From NCBI GenBank assembly GCA_012295275.1, contig CM022670.1:8304212-8366211 (forward strand): a stretch of DNA of 62,000 bases, read 5' to 3'. This document shows, one piece after another, positions 22,971-37,500 of this stretch. Below the pieces are notes generated by a model. The model was given only the letters and a program-made list of their open reading frames with translations, had not been told where the DNA came from and made no database searches. Within the stretch, counting starts at the first letter, position 1. Each line of letters begins with the position of its first letter. Source of the stretch: Chrysomallon squamiferum (lineage: Eukaryota; Mollusca; Gastropoda; Neomphalida; Peltospiridae). A program made the position numbers and the translations under genes.

Positions 22971-23097
22971 CATATATTTTCTCTTAAATTATAATCTTCT
23001 CAGTAATAAAAACGTTTCAGTTAATTAATTATTTGGGACAATGATATAAATAGCTTCGACCTTAAATTAAGACAATAAATTGTTTTATTATATATGA

Positions 23098-23102
<5 letters not shown>

Positions 23103-23191
<89 letters not shown>
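23103..23191. repeat. (GA)n dinucleotide array
   Basis: A pure GA run of about 44 units. Confidence 0.97.
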
Positions 23192-23193
<2 letters not shown>

Positions 23194-24010
23194 TTGAAAG
23201 TCAATAGATAGCAAGTTAAACGAACATTTTACAAGATGTATTTGCTGACAGAAGACTTTTGTTAGACAATTGACACGATAACGTTAACTGTTGAGTAAAC
23301 GTCGTAGCTCACGGCCACGCAGCTAATGTTTCTACTCATGTCAAAGACGTCACGACCGTGTTCGTAAATAACCATTACCGTTTGTCAGCTCGGTGATTAT
23401 TTATACAAACTCAACGTTTATCGTCGAATTCGCGGTACTCTTCAAATAAAAGTAAGGTTCACATTTGTATATATCTGTCGAGAAGTGACCAAAGCCCACT
23501 TACAGAACTAAACAAGAAATTATGATGTCCGTTTCTAAAGGTCAGACAGGGTCGGACGTTAGGGATGGAAGACACCAAAGAAAGTATGTTTACTTGTTTT
23601 GACACAAAAGGAAATGTGTCATCTTTTGTTCTTAACTTTGGTTAATTTCCAAACACCGGTTTTATTATTGTTTCGAGATTTGAGAATTTGACTTTTTAAC
23701 GGGGGTCAAAGTTAGTGATATTCAGGTTAAGCGTTTTGGTGACATCCATCATGACTTAAGCTTTCTAATTAAGAAATTTATGATAGAAGCGAGTGGCGGA
23801 GATATTCCGATGATGTACGTAGTTATGTCGTTAAGCGGCGTCGTTACAGGCAGTCATCTTCTCTTCCAGATTTATCTTACAACATACGACGATGTGGAAT
23901 TATTAACTGTAACAAAACCAGAAACATCCATCGCTTAGTATTTACTTCTTAGTATTCGTAAAAATAAATCTTGTATTTATTAATTCATTCGGATTTTGGT
24001 TGTTTTCGTT
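23192..24010. other. Long non-repetitive island
   Basis: Balanced sequence from about 23270 to 23900, with a CRE-like AGACGTCACG at about 23346, CG-containing words and no simple repeats. No frame is convincing. Its length makes it one of the better candidates for a constrained regulatory region. Confidence 0.35.
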
Positions 24011-24046
24011 AAAACATATTCATGTACGGGTAAGAAGAAAAACGGT

Positions 24047-24049
<3 letters not shown>

Positions 24050-24120
<71 letters not shown>

Positions 24121-24186
24121 AAAAGAAAAAGAGAAATAGAAAGAAAGGATAAAGGAAAGAGAAAGTTAAGGAGAGAAAAATAAAGT

Positions 24187-24262
<76 letters not shown>
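24050..24262. repeat. Two (GA)n arrays with a purine spacer
   Basis: GA runs at 24052-24119 and 24186-24262 are separated by about 65 bases of GAAA/GAGA purine-rich sequence. The plus strand is almost pure purine for about 200 bases, so triplex (H-DNA) formation is possible. Confidence 0.95.
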
Positions 24263-24265
<3 letters not shown>

Positions 24266-25610
24266 ATTCAAAGAATGAAAAACAAAAGAAATCGAGTAAG
24301 ATAATTGGAATGAATGACTTTCATACACTCAGACAAACACACAAATACTCACACACCCTGATATACACATTATTAAAGAAGGAAAACGGAAAGTGTGATT
24401 TACATTAAGACGGGAAATAATAAAAATAAAAAGAGAGACACAGACAGAATCAAAAAGGTCAAAGCTGATGGTGGTCAGGTTAAGTCTATCCATCACGACC
24501 ATCATCGCTTAATCCGCACACATTTAAATATCTTTGATAAAACAGAAAAACAAAGGTCTTCACAAACCTCAGTGGTCAAGATGTAAAAGTAAATCTTGTT
24601 TACCTTGTTAAGTGCTTTTGTATTTGTCATGGACCTGAAATGTTTTAATTGTCTGCAGAAATAAATGTCTTCACTTGTTGATGGATTATATTCTGTTACA
24701 AAAGTCACTGGACTGGTTTACTGCCATTACTTGTCATGTTTTGTTTCTGCAAAGATGTTGTTTTACGGAAAAGTTCGTCCAGTTTTAATTATTGTCAGTG
24801 AGAGGCATAACAAACACAAAGACTGAATTAAAATTACGGAGAAATACACAGAATCAGTTATAAAGATAAACAGATCCATATAATGGACTATTGATAGAGA
24901 TAGATAGATAGATAGATAGATAGAGGCTGATATAGATGGACAGAAAGATACAGTGACATATACGCAGAAAAAGAGTGAGCGAGAAAGAGAATGAGAAAAG
25001 AGAAAAAAAGAAATAGTTTGACTGTAATTGCGTTTTATAGAAAGAATCATTTGTTCTTTCATACGTCTTTTCATTTTGTTCCATGTGTTATCAGTTTCAT
25101 TTGTTTTGTTTTGTCATGCTACAACAGTAACTGGAGCAGCGTATTTAGCGATTCTGTTAGATCAAATTCATGCAGTGTATCTGAAATAACAGTACATCTG
25201 GCCGTTTGTTCGTGTATTCACGTCTAACCCAGTGTAAATAACGGAGACACTGTTTACCTCAGTTTTGTCTCTAGGGTACGAGGATTCACGAGGTGTTACG
25301 AACGATAAATAGAACGAAACGAAAGACGTTTTAATTAAACCCGACACGTGAGCAAAACACTGAATATTTTAAAACACTCTACTAGCAGTTTAAATAGAGG
25401 AAAATGAATGTAGGAGGTTCATTCTCGAATGAATTATTTAAATTCTGTCTGACTGTATGTCTCTCTGTGTCTGTCTGTCCGTCTTTTTACATATCTACAT
25501 ATTTGTCTCTTTATCTAGACAGCTAAAGAGAGAGCCATACATTTACTGATAAACATAGAGAAAGATAGACATATGTTTGATACATATTGAGAGAGAGAGA
25601 TTGAGAGAGA
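24263..25610. other. Mixed AT-rich stretch with (GATA)n
   Basis: A (GATA)n run at 24895-24924. On the minus strand AAG|GTAAAC near 24607 ends an open segment that could start at a weak acceptor near 24683, but the support is poor. A balanced block lies at 25085-25380. No gene is called. Confidence 0.4.
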
Positions 25611-25612
25611 TA

Positions 25613-25614
25613 TT

Positions 25615-25708
<94 letters not shown>
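25613..25708. repeat. (GATA)n to (GA)n compound array
   Basis: Four GATA units run directly into about 37 GA units. Confidence 0.96.
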
Positions 25709-25711
<3 letters not shown>

Positions 25712-26380
25712 GTAGTTTCGATTAACAAAGAAATTTAGTCAGATGAAAAAGAAATAAAGAAGGTAGAATGAGAAAGAGAAATGAAATTTAAAAAATTATC
25801 GAAAGACGAAAGCATAAAAAATATAGAGATAGAAAAAACTTTTAAACATTTTGGTATTGCACACCAGAGCACTTGTTCACATATTTAACGTACTTACTGC
25901 ACGTACGTGTGTGCATATGCATATTCACACATTTAACTGTTCAAATCTAGAAGCAATACTTTTTTGATTTAATTTCTTTTCACCATTTACAGGTATATAA
26001 ATTAATTAACCGCCAAAATTGATCTCATATTATGTCGTCGAAGACATTTTACTTGATAATTATCTGTTTTATTCAAATTATATATCTCTATAAATGCAGT
26101 CCTTGAAAATTATCTGATATAAAGTTTCCTGTAACTTCATAGGATTGGCTTGTGTTGTTTTATATTTTTATGTAAGTCGTATCTTATTATCTGAATCTGT
26201 TTTTGATTTGTATAGAAAGTGAAATTAAAAAAGAAAAAAAATATACATGTCTGTTTGTCTTTATGTGTGGAGACCATGCTAATAATTAAGATATTCGTTT
26301 ATATCTATCAATTTATTTTATGTTTTTAAAAAATATAAACTTTGTAAAGACAGCTTGTTCTCAGATACAGTAATAGTAGT
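25709..26380. other. AT-rich stretch without features
   Basis: Ordinary AT-rich DNA with short A-rich runs. I see no open frame, repeat or signal worth noting. Confidence 0.5.
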
Positions 26381-26385
26381 GGTAC

Positions 26386-26388
26386 TAA

Positions 26389-26439
<51 letters not shown>

Positions 26440-26552
26440 ATATTTGTAATAAAAAACGCTAATTTTACTATAAACAACCAGAAAGTATATATATATTTTG
26501 TTTTTAATTAAAATATATTTTTTTTTTTATAAAATGATTTTTTTTAATTGAA

Positions 26553-26632
<80 letters not shown>
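26386..26632. repeat. (AAAT)n and (AAT)n arrays
   Basis: AAAT units at 26386-26442 and about 27 AAT units at 26548-26629, separated by T-rich and A-rich sequence. Confidence 0.95.
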
Positions 26633-26633
<1 letters not shown>

Positions 26634-26780
26634 TGTTTAAACATTACACAAGTAGGCCGACTTTAACTCGGATTCTGTATTACACACTAAATAATCTTCA
26701 AGTCAAACTCTAACAAATATTTATCCTCTAGATCCCCCAAAATCCCACTAAATCGGCTCTAAGGACTTGTAGATCCTTAC

Positions 26781-27082
26781 CTTATCTCGTTCTCCGCTAC
26801 AATCTTCAAACGACGACTTCGACAACGATTCCTCAGCAGAAAAAACAAAAAGTAGCAAAAGACAGAGATCGGAGTAAGTTATTAACCTCTGACGTTTCGA
26901 TTCGGATCTGCTCGTTACTACGATCACATTATGATAATATGGCAGGCTACCAGACAAAGAGAGACCCATGGAAATCCATATTTCATTTGTTTGCCTTCTC
27001 ATCTCGCTAAACAAGCGCAGGTTTTGTTTCAACGGCGGCGAATTAACCTCGAGTCTTTGGCAAAAACTTGTGTCAACGTCTG
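26781..27082 (-). CDS. Candidate internal coding exon, unknown protein
   Basis: This minus-strand segment is bounded by a pyrimidine-rich acceptor (GCTTGTGTTTGTCTTAG, or CAG three bases later) and a consensus donor AAG|GTAAGG, and is fully open for about 100 codons between them. It ends in phase 0 after a Glu-Arg-Asp-Lys word. The reading includes several charged and serine-rich stretches and one hydrophobic run (LCLLLLFVF). The surrounding island (26730-27250) is non-repetitive and richer in GC than its flanks. I do not recognise a family. Of the orphan exons here this one has the best combined evidence, but it is still inference. Confidence 0.38.
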
Positions 27083-27344
27083 CTAAGACAAACACAAGCA
27101 AGTCTTCATGTTATTTCGCACATGAGAATCCCCCTGCGCGAAAATGGGCGGGTTTGAATTTAATAAACGCAAAGAGAACATTTTGAAACGGCGGGATGAA
27201 AAACAAATTCGGTGAGAATCAATTTTTGAATGTTTTATAAGGAAAACGGCGTTGAAAATAGGAAATGCCAGCCGATGAGGACAAATATGACGAGTTGTTG
27301 GTTATGTCGTTATAACAGTGGTATGTGCTGTTGATTAACATATA

Positions 27345-27660
27345 TCCATTTATATATGTATGTGTGTTTGCATGTATATATGTATATATTAAGTATGTAT
27401 ATAATGTATGGATGGATGTATATGGGTGTATATATGTATGTGCATATACGTGTATGTATACATGTATCTGTGTATGTATGTATGTGCATGTATGTATGTG
27501 TATGTATGTATATGTATATATGTATGTATGTATGTATGTAGTTTAGGATTTTGAATATTCTCTGTCTTATGTATCAAGACAACCTATGTCTCTTTGTCTG
27601 TCTGTCTGTACGTATCTATGTTCGTATGTACGTATGTATGTATGTATGTTTATAGTTATG
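27345..27660. repeat. (GTAT)n-type degenerate array
   Basis: GTAT/GTGT/ATAT tetranucleotides from 27345 to 27541, then TCTG and GTAT units at 27595-27650. Overlapping Tyr/Val/Cys-rich and His/Thr-rich frames are repeat by-products. Confidence 0.93.
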
Positions 27661-28500
27661 TAGAGAGAATTTTTTTTTAAATAAACACACAGAATCACAA
27701 ATAATAACACACAAACACACACACACACACACACACTAACGTACATTCATAAGCAACATGTCAAATATAGTAATATTATCTACAAACCTCTTTTGACCAG
27801 ATAAAACAATAAGAAAAACGACCTTCAACAGTTTTATACTCGTTACACAACGCGGACTCATTCTCACACACTGAATATTTTATTACGACGAACGAAAGTG
27901 CTGTCGCTAGTGTTCGTGCGGTTTTTATTACTGTCTCTTTTACGACGAATCAAAGAACTGCCGCTGCTGTGTATCTGTTTTTTATTTTTATTAACGTCTG
28001 CCTTAAGTGACTCCACAGCCGTAACACGACATCCATTACGACATCGGTATATCTCGTATTGATCGGTAAACGATAAAACCAAATTTTTTATTTTCTTACG
28101 TAGAGCGAGGGCATCGTACGTAACTGCTAGGTGAAATGGTGTCACACTCAGGTATTCCGTGATTTCTGCGGCGTACACCTGAGTGTAATAAAATTTGACT
28201 GAGCAGTAAATGGTAATTCAGTAGTATGATGTTACGAGTCTGCGGTAATACTTGTGTGAGTGAATGCACGGTGTAAATGGTTTGCAGTCGTAATTATGGG
28301 AATATGTCGATCTGGTTTGGTGGAAGTAGTAATGGTTTTAATGATAATGATGATGGTTGTGATGACGATAATGATAATAAAAGTCGGCAGTTGAAATAGT
28401 AATGCAGTAATAGAAGTAGTACTTGAAGTAGTACGTGAAGTAGTAGAACAGCAGTAGTAAGAGCACAACAGAAGTGTGTTTTTAAATTTATGTAAGAAAA
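27661..28500. other. Stretch with a 104-codon minus frame and internal duplication
   Basis: A (CA)n run at 27714-27736. The minus frame at 27864-28178 is balanced and basic near its end, where two related words (SSLIRRKRD and STFVRRNK) reflect a roughly 65-bp imperfect DNA duplication at 27883-27990. No ATG-supported gene structure or family is recognised. From 28320 to 28460 the plus strand is GTA/GAT/AAT trinucleotide-rich. Confidence 0.3.
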
Positions 28501-29261
28501 TTATCAGCGGTAGACTAAAATTTAATTTTATTAACAGATTTCGTTGCTAGGAAGAAAATGCGATTTCAGTTTGTTAAAGATTTTAAATTATTAATTACAC
28601 ACAACGTCTATAGCATAAAAAAAAAGTAAAGATAAACGGTAGAAGAAAGAAAAAAAAAACAATCTCCTCAATTATTTACACACAATAATAATTTTCTGTG
28701 TGTGTGTATGTATGTGTGTATGTGTGTCTGTGTCTGTTCTATTGAAACTCAAAAAAAAAAAACCTATTTAAATTTATTTTTTCTTTTATTTCAAATTCAT
28801 CGGAAATGTAATTTGTATGCCTAATAAGTTAATTTAAAAATTTAAATTTAAATCACAAAAATCTTTCCATCGACGGAAAAATTAAGAAAACATTAAAACA
28901 TTCAAAATAAAAAACCTTTCGTTAAGAAGAAATCCAGAATAATTTATCGGAAATAAATTCAAACAAAAAACAGTTTACGAATGTTACAAAAAGTTTTCAT
29001 TCCACATTAAAATATTTATATAAAATACAGGACGTTTCCACATTTGTGAGAGAGATGTTGGAATTCAGGAAGTTTAAGACATGAAGTGAACCAGTGGGAA
29101 CATTTTACATAAAACACTGCAGTCGTTCATAGTAAGATGTAGTGAAAACAACACCAGGAATTATTATTACAAATTGTCCACATAGTTTAGAGAGAAGAAT
29201 AAATCCATTATATTATAATAAGGGTGGGAAAAAAGTAAAAGAATGATCACTTAGGGGAAAT

Positions 29262-29265
<4 letters not shown>
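28501..29265. other. AT-rich stretch with (GT)n
   Basis: A TGTG/TATG microsatellite at about 28697-28735, A runs, and otherwise ordinary AT-rich DNA. No gene is seen. Confidence 0.5.

Positions 29266-29348
<83 letters not shown>
29266..29348. repeat. (GA)n dinucleotide array
   Basis: A pure GA run of about 41 units. Confidence 0.97.
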
Positions 29349-29349
<1 letters not shown>

Positions 29350-30075
29350 AAATTAAATAGGAAAATGCAATCCCATCACAAATAAGCGCGTACACGATAA
29401 TGCACGAACATTCTGGTGTTAAAATTATTAACGAACGAACGAAAATATAACGAAATATTTACTATTAAGAATAATAAAATTAGGAATTATGATTAAATAT
29501 CATTCACAAGGTTTAGACAAATGTCAGAGAAGAATCGAACCATTATAATTTATTAACATTACAGAAATATCAGTTTGCGGAAACAAAAATCTTTTAATTG
29601 GGCGTTAACAGCTACCAAAGAGACTGATATTTATTTAAGAAATATGAAAGTACACACACAGGTGCAACAGACAATACACAATTGTGTTATAATTGTTTTA
29701 GAAAATTCCTTGTAGCTATTTAGTTCCTGCTCTAGAACAAAGAATAATTTATTTTTCTTTAACCATGAAGAATGTTGTTATAATTGGTGATGAAATTCTC
29801 TCAGTAATATCGCTTATTGTTCTCGAAAATGGAGACAATGGTTAGAAGAAGACGTGAAGGGTCGCATGTTCCAGTAATCGTTATTAAAGTTACGGTAAAT
29901 GTTTGTGTTTTCGTATTTATTATGGGAGAATGTGTGTGTGAAAAGGAATTCTAGCTGATGGAATATTGTTGCGTGTTGTCTTAAGAATATCAGTGAGAAA
30001 TAGCAAATGTTCGAAGAAAAAAATATTAATACAGTTACATAAAACTGAAAAAAAAACACCAAAAAACTCTCTCTC

Positions 30076-30109
<34 letters not shown>

Positions 30110-30840
30110 TAATAAATATTTTAAAAACATCAGTTTGGAGTTACTTTGTCTACAACAATAATTTCTTTGCTTTCCAGATCTTACGTCAATTAATTCAAGG
30201 CCAACTTTGAGTTCACAAAGAACTCTTATAATAATATGTGCAAAAAAAACCCCAGATGATTCATAATGAACTACAATCATTCTTTCCTTCATTTAAAAAT
30301 TAAAAATAATAACCCAATATCTTGACTGCATATTTGAAAGATGAATTCAAGCAGAGACAATAAGGTTTTGGATTTTTCGTTTTTCCACTGTTTTTTCTTT
30401 GTGTCTGACAAACATCACCAGACTGCTAGTGTACAGAACAAGACTGAATGGCCAGTGTTTCGTTGCTTTGAGTATCGAGTGATCACGCCAAATACTTCCA
30501 TTCATAGAGAATTTTTAACATTTTGAGAACAAACAGCGAAACAAAAGCCGGCTGATGATGAAGAAACTTGACTTGTTAAGATCGGTAATGAATCCAAGTT
30601 CATTATCATGGAGAACAGAAACTGTTTTCATAAAGAGAACTTTGTTTTCTCGATCTAGGTGTTCACAGTGCAGTTATACAGTAGTGATGTCATATAAGAG
30701 AATGGAAAATTAAAAAAGAAAAGAAAATAACAATAGCAACAACAACAACAACAACAACAACAACAAAAGAAAGAAAGAAAGAAAGAATAAGAAAAAAAAG
30801 ATATTAAAATATAAAAATAAAAATAAAAATAAAAAGTCTT
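29349..30840. other. AT-rich stretch without recognisable genes
   Basis: An A run of about 23 at 30077-30099, (CAA)n at 30738-30766 and (AAAG)n at 30768-30785. Frames of 60-87 codons are AT-rich and lack domains. No gene is seen. Confidence 0.5.
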
Positions 30841-30884
30841 CTCCTCGCTGGCCTTTTAGAACTGAATGGTTTGTGAAAATTTCC

Positions 30885-31370
30885 AGATCTTTTCCTCGCC
30901 GTTACACCTATAAATCTATTTCTCGATCCAACCAATGTCTCCTCGGAGTGCTGAATGACATAAAATATATCTTGTTTCCCGCTGCGGGTTTCCTCTGTCA
31001 CTGTCTCCGTATGATTCATAACCATCTGAATGACGTCATATTACTATGGATTAAAAAACCCAAAAAGAACCTAAACCCCCTAAAATCCAAAAAAAAAAAA
31101 AAACCCACAAAAAACCCACATATTTATTCTCGTTCATAGATCATTCGCCTTGTAGTTTGTTAGAACCATTTTTCTTCGGAACGCCGCATGATTCGTAACC
31201 ATGTGAATGACGTCATATTACTGTAGATTAAAATTTATAAAATTATCAAAAAGAAAAACAACAACACAATCCCCACCACCCCAACTTTCTTCTTTATGTT
31301 CTCTTTCGTAAACCATTCACCAGGTAGTTTGTTTGAACTTTGTTACTCGGAACGCCCATTAAGTTATTCA
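30885..31370 (+). repeat. About 177-bp tandem repeat carrying a CRE
   Basis: Two units share CATAACCATCTGAATGACGTC-like sequence followed by A-rich filler and a TTGTAGTTTGTTAGAAC-like segment ending CGGAACGCC. The palindromic cAMP-response element TGACGTCA occurs at 31031-31038 and again at 31208-31215, 177 bases apart, in near-identical context. A partial third unit lacking the CRE follows to about 31370. Confidence 0.75.
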
Positions 31371-32520
31371 AGGATTACATCAAAGCTTTTTCATGTCTAT
31401 GGTTTAGTGTGTGTGTCAGTAACCTCTTCTCTTAACTTATAAACAGTCCAATGGTCGCTGACTTTATTTTCATTTCTAACATATATCACCAATCAAAAAC
31501 AAAAACAAATAAGCAATGAAAACATAATTTATTTACTATCTGACATCTAATACTCGTTAATAAAAAAAGAGTTGAAAGATATTTAAATACATTGTTATTT
31601 ATTCAGGCCTTTTGTTCGTTCATCGTTCTTTCATTTATTTGTTCATTCATTCGTTCATTTGTTCATTCATTCGTCCATTCATCATACAATCATTAGTTAA
31701 TTTAAGCATTCATCACGAACGCTGTACCAAAAACACAGTAAGCGTTTTTCTGAACACAAAAGGAACATACACACAAAATATCTTTTCTTACTTCCTTTCT
31801 TTTAAACAAAACAAAGAGAATTACGGTCACATACAACACACACAATATATCACATACTATCAAAGACAATGCAATGTATTTCCTTCCACGTCCTGTACAA
31901 TATCATTTCCTAATACCAGACCGTTATTTCCACTCCAATACTAACACACTACTGCATTTGCAGAATAACTATCTTTTGCAAGACAATAAACTATTTAATA
32001 TTTAACCAAGAGATTGGTCTTGTCTGGTTGCAAGCGTGGGATAAACTGAAAGATTAAACACGGCAATTACACACGCCAGACAGTCAAATATGAAATAGAT
32101 AAGGTGATAAATATTTTAGAATTATTTAAATAAATATTGAGCGGTCAAACAGGTTATAACGGAAGCATCAGATATTTACTCGCTAATCTCTCCATGAACC
32201 GGTACTTTGTTCTAATTTATTTGAGGAATGAAATAAATATGGTAGACATTTTAGTGAAAATAAATATGCAAATTAGAAAAGAATAACGATGTTTGATATT
32301 GTCAAAGCTGCTTGCTCGTTGTCTATATTAATCCGTTGGATAGTATATGTAATTATTTATGAGTAATTAAGTTTATTAATATTGATGTGCAAAGCCACGT
32401 GCTATGTCTTTGTTTTATTAACCCTAATTTCATACTGACGTGCTTGTATTTTCCGTTGTATGTATTGTAATGGCCTTATGAGTAAATGAATATTTATTTA
32501 AGGATACCTCAAAACATTTG
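31371..32520. other. AT-rich stretch with (ATTC)n
   Basis: A GTTCATTC-type tetranucleotide tract at 31610-31685. The remaining sequence is AT-rich and unremarkable. The 110-codon plus frame crossing it is low-complexity at its start and shows no domain. Confidence 0.45.
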
Positions 32521-32527
32521 TAATGCG

Positions 32528-32528
<1 letters not shown>

Positions 32529-32593
<65 letters not shown>

Positions 32594-32612
32594 AACAAGC
32601 GCGCGCGCGCGT
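32529..32612. repeat. (CA)n to (CG)n compound array
   Basis: About 26 CA units, a short imperfect CA extension, then a GCGCGCGCGCGC run at 32599-32611. Both parts alternate purine and pyrimidine, so the array could adopt Z-DNA. Confidence 0.97.
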
Positions 32613-32864
32613 TGGACCATGGATTTAGCTGTTTTGTTAACACTGTAGTACAATTTTATTTATTTTTTTGGACTCGATAATAGAGTCCTCACTCAAAAAT
32701 AGATGGGCGGACAGATAAAAAGACAAAGTATATATAGATAATTAGATGGCTAGGCAAATAGAGAAACAGATAAGCGAAGATTTAGATACAAATACAAGGA
32801 AAAAAAAAAAAAAAAAAAAAATACAACGTTGGAGTAACAAAGCAAACATCTGAAACATTCATTT

Positions 32865-33530
32865 TAATTCCACAAATTGACTTTTTCCTTTCTTCCGGAG
32901 AGAGCACGAAACACGCACAGACCGAAACGAGCACGTGTCAGTGCAAACTCTAATTACCAAATAATTTTACCAACGGAGCAGAACGAGACTCGCAGATCAC
33001 GTGCGCCACGAAACGCGGTTTGCAATCGTAGTCGTGTAAATCTGCCAAGAGCGCTGTCTGGTTACGCAACACAAACAGAACACGATACGTATGACAAACC
33101 TTGCAGATAACGTATTGCACGGGCAACTGTAAAAATCTTACCACAAAACCGTCTAACTGTGGTCATACATCATGTCACAAGTCTCAGAAGAATTTCGCTT
33201 TTATCTACGGTAAAACTCGCGGACCGGCAAAGCACCGTGAAATGCCGACAAAACTGCGACGCGCACAATGCAGACATAGGCTAACTATACGCATGCCAGA
33301 CGAGCTATCGCTTTTGATGAATAGCTCGAACTCGAGAAATAAACCGTTTACGTCTCGAACTGCAAGTCGCACTGCTTTCAAGAAAACCCACAAAATAACG
33401 ATTTATCGCCTGATTTCCATAGCTATGATGGCCCATAAAAAGCGAACAATGCTAATACAAAGAATTATCGCAAAAGCAATCACAATTTCGGAGTCGAAAA
33501 CCATCTGCGTGTTATAGTTTCTGGAACTTG
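32865..33530. other. Large non-repetitive island with several open frames
   Basis: Balanced sequence for about 660 bases. The plus strand has a 138-codon frame (33101-33517) without domain, and the minus strand has 62- and 64-codon frames, so coding strand is undecided. The long plus frame is basic with scattered cysteines early on. A short minus-strand frame inside it is listed separately. It could be an exon, a decayed gene or a regulatory island. Confidence 0.3.
33403..33504 (-). CDS. Possible 33-residue membrane micropeptide
   Basis: An ATG in good context (GCAGATGG) starts a 33-codon frame beginning MVFDSEIVIAFAIILC and ending EIRR. It is mostly hydrophobic with acidic residues before and basic residues after the hydrophobic run, the shape of a single-pass micropeptide. 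An arginine in the middle of the hydrophobic stretch weakens that view. Such short frames occur by chance, and I recognise no family. Confidence 0.15.
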   Translation of the reverse strand: MVFDSEIVIAFAIILCISIVRFLWAIIAMEIRR

Positions 33531-33834
33531 TTATTGTTAGATTACTCTCAGTTAAAGGTATTTTCATTTTTACTGTAAATTTTTTTTTTTTCTTTTCTGT
33601 GTTGAATGCTTGAACGTAGATATTAATAATAACAATACGAAACGCATACCTAATTATGGTAATTTAATTTTCGTGTCAGATGATAGTAAATAAAACCAGC
33701 CGCAGAGTTTAAAAGAAAATTAATACAGAAATACGGTGAATATAGAAATCTTTCTTGTAATAAAAAGGACTTTATTAATAAAATTATGAGGAAAATAATT
33801 ATTATAGTAATAAACAAACAAAGAAATAAATATA

Positions 33835-33866
<32 letters not shown>

Positions 33867-34070
33867 GAAAATAATAATAAATAAAATGAATTAAATAAGT
33901 CAAAGTAAAAAAAAAAAAATAAACAAATAAATAAAAAAAAAAAAAAAAAAAAATAAAAAAAAGAATGAAAGAAACAGAAAAATAAATAAAGAAATAAATT
34001 TAACTAAGTAAATAACTAAATAAAATAAAATAAAATAAAATAAAATAAAATAAAACCAGATCTGTGTCTG
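33531..34070. repeat. A-rich low-complexity block
   Basis: (GAAA)n at 33836-33866, long A runs at 33908-33960 and (AAAAT)n at 34020-34055. No gene is seen. Confidence 0.85.
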
Positions 34071-34599
34071 AAAAGTAACTGCACAAGTTGCTAGGTTTAC
34101 GTCAGTTATTTCAGTGTGTAAGTATCGTGTAACTTGGTCGTTAACACGTTACCCAATGCATCGTGTCCAACTGCTGGCTTCAGAGATTGCAGTTTTGATA
34201 GAGAACGTTTTAAAAATTAACATTCTTTATGGCTGCTATAGAGTCTTATCATTCAGTGACACCAGATACTGCTTGGTTTTGTTTGCTCTAAAACAGTGAC
34301 GTGAAGGCATATGTCCCAGAAGGCAAATGATAATAGTTTTGTTAATTCTTTTATCTCCAGTGATGACGACAGCGGTTATGTAATTTCGTGTCTGTTCAAC
34401 GCAGTGATATTTCTTTTTTGTCTCCGATTTTCTGTATCTTTGTCTCTCTTTTGTTTTCTTTCTCTCTTTCTCACCGAATATTGATGCATGACCATCCATC
34501 CGTCCATCGATCCATCCATTCATCAAACAGAGAGACAGAGAAATAGAGACAAAGAGAGTACAGAGTGACAGATAATGACAGAGACAGAGACAGAATGAG

Positions 34600-37245
<2,646 letters not shown>

Positions 37246-37249
37246 ACTG

Positions 37250-37500
37250 AAGCCCGCTGTCATGTTTTAACCAGATGTCATCTGCAATTTTTCTCACACA
37301 TCATCTCTCATCTCAATATTCCATATCAGAATCTCCAGCACTCGAACCTCTGTCCCTGGTGACGCTACCCAGGAAGTCCTTGTTTTCGCAGGTGCATCCT
37401 GGGATCGTGGTCTCTGCCCATGGTATGCGAGATTCAGCCCGACCCGTGGGCAGTGATATTTGTAAATGTTATCCACACTGACCAGTGTCCATTTCCTGGC
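37250..37500 (-). other. GC-richer island, possible dispersed repeat
   Basis: A sharply bounded, balanced block. Read on the minus strand it carries GAGGTTCGAGTGC, close to a Pol III B-box (GGTTCGANTCC), but no clear A-box was found at the right distance. Both strands stay open for about 60 codons with proline/arginine-rich readings. It could be a decayed SINE, a fragment of another repeat or an exon; only a copy-number search can tell. Confidence 0.3.

Noticed and set aside
22492-23028. Frames of poly-Val, poly-Thr and poly-Ile
   Set aside because: Trinucleotide repeats keep all frames open; there is no start context or splice structure.
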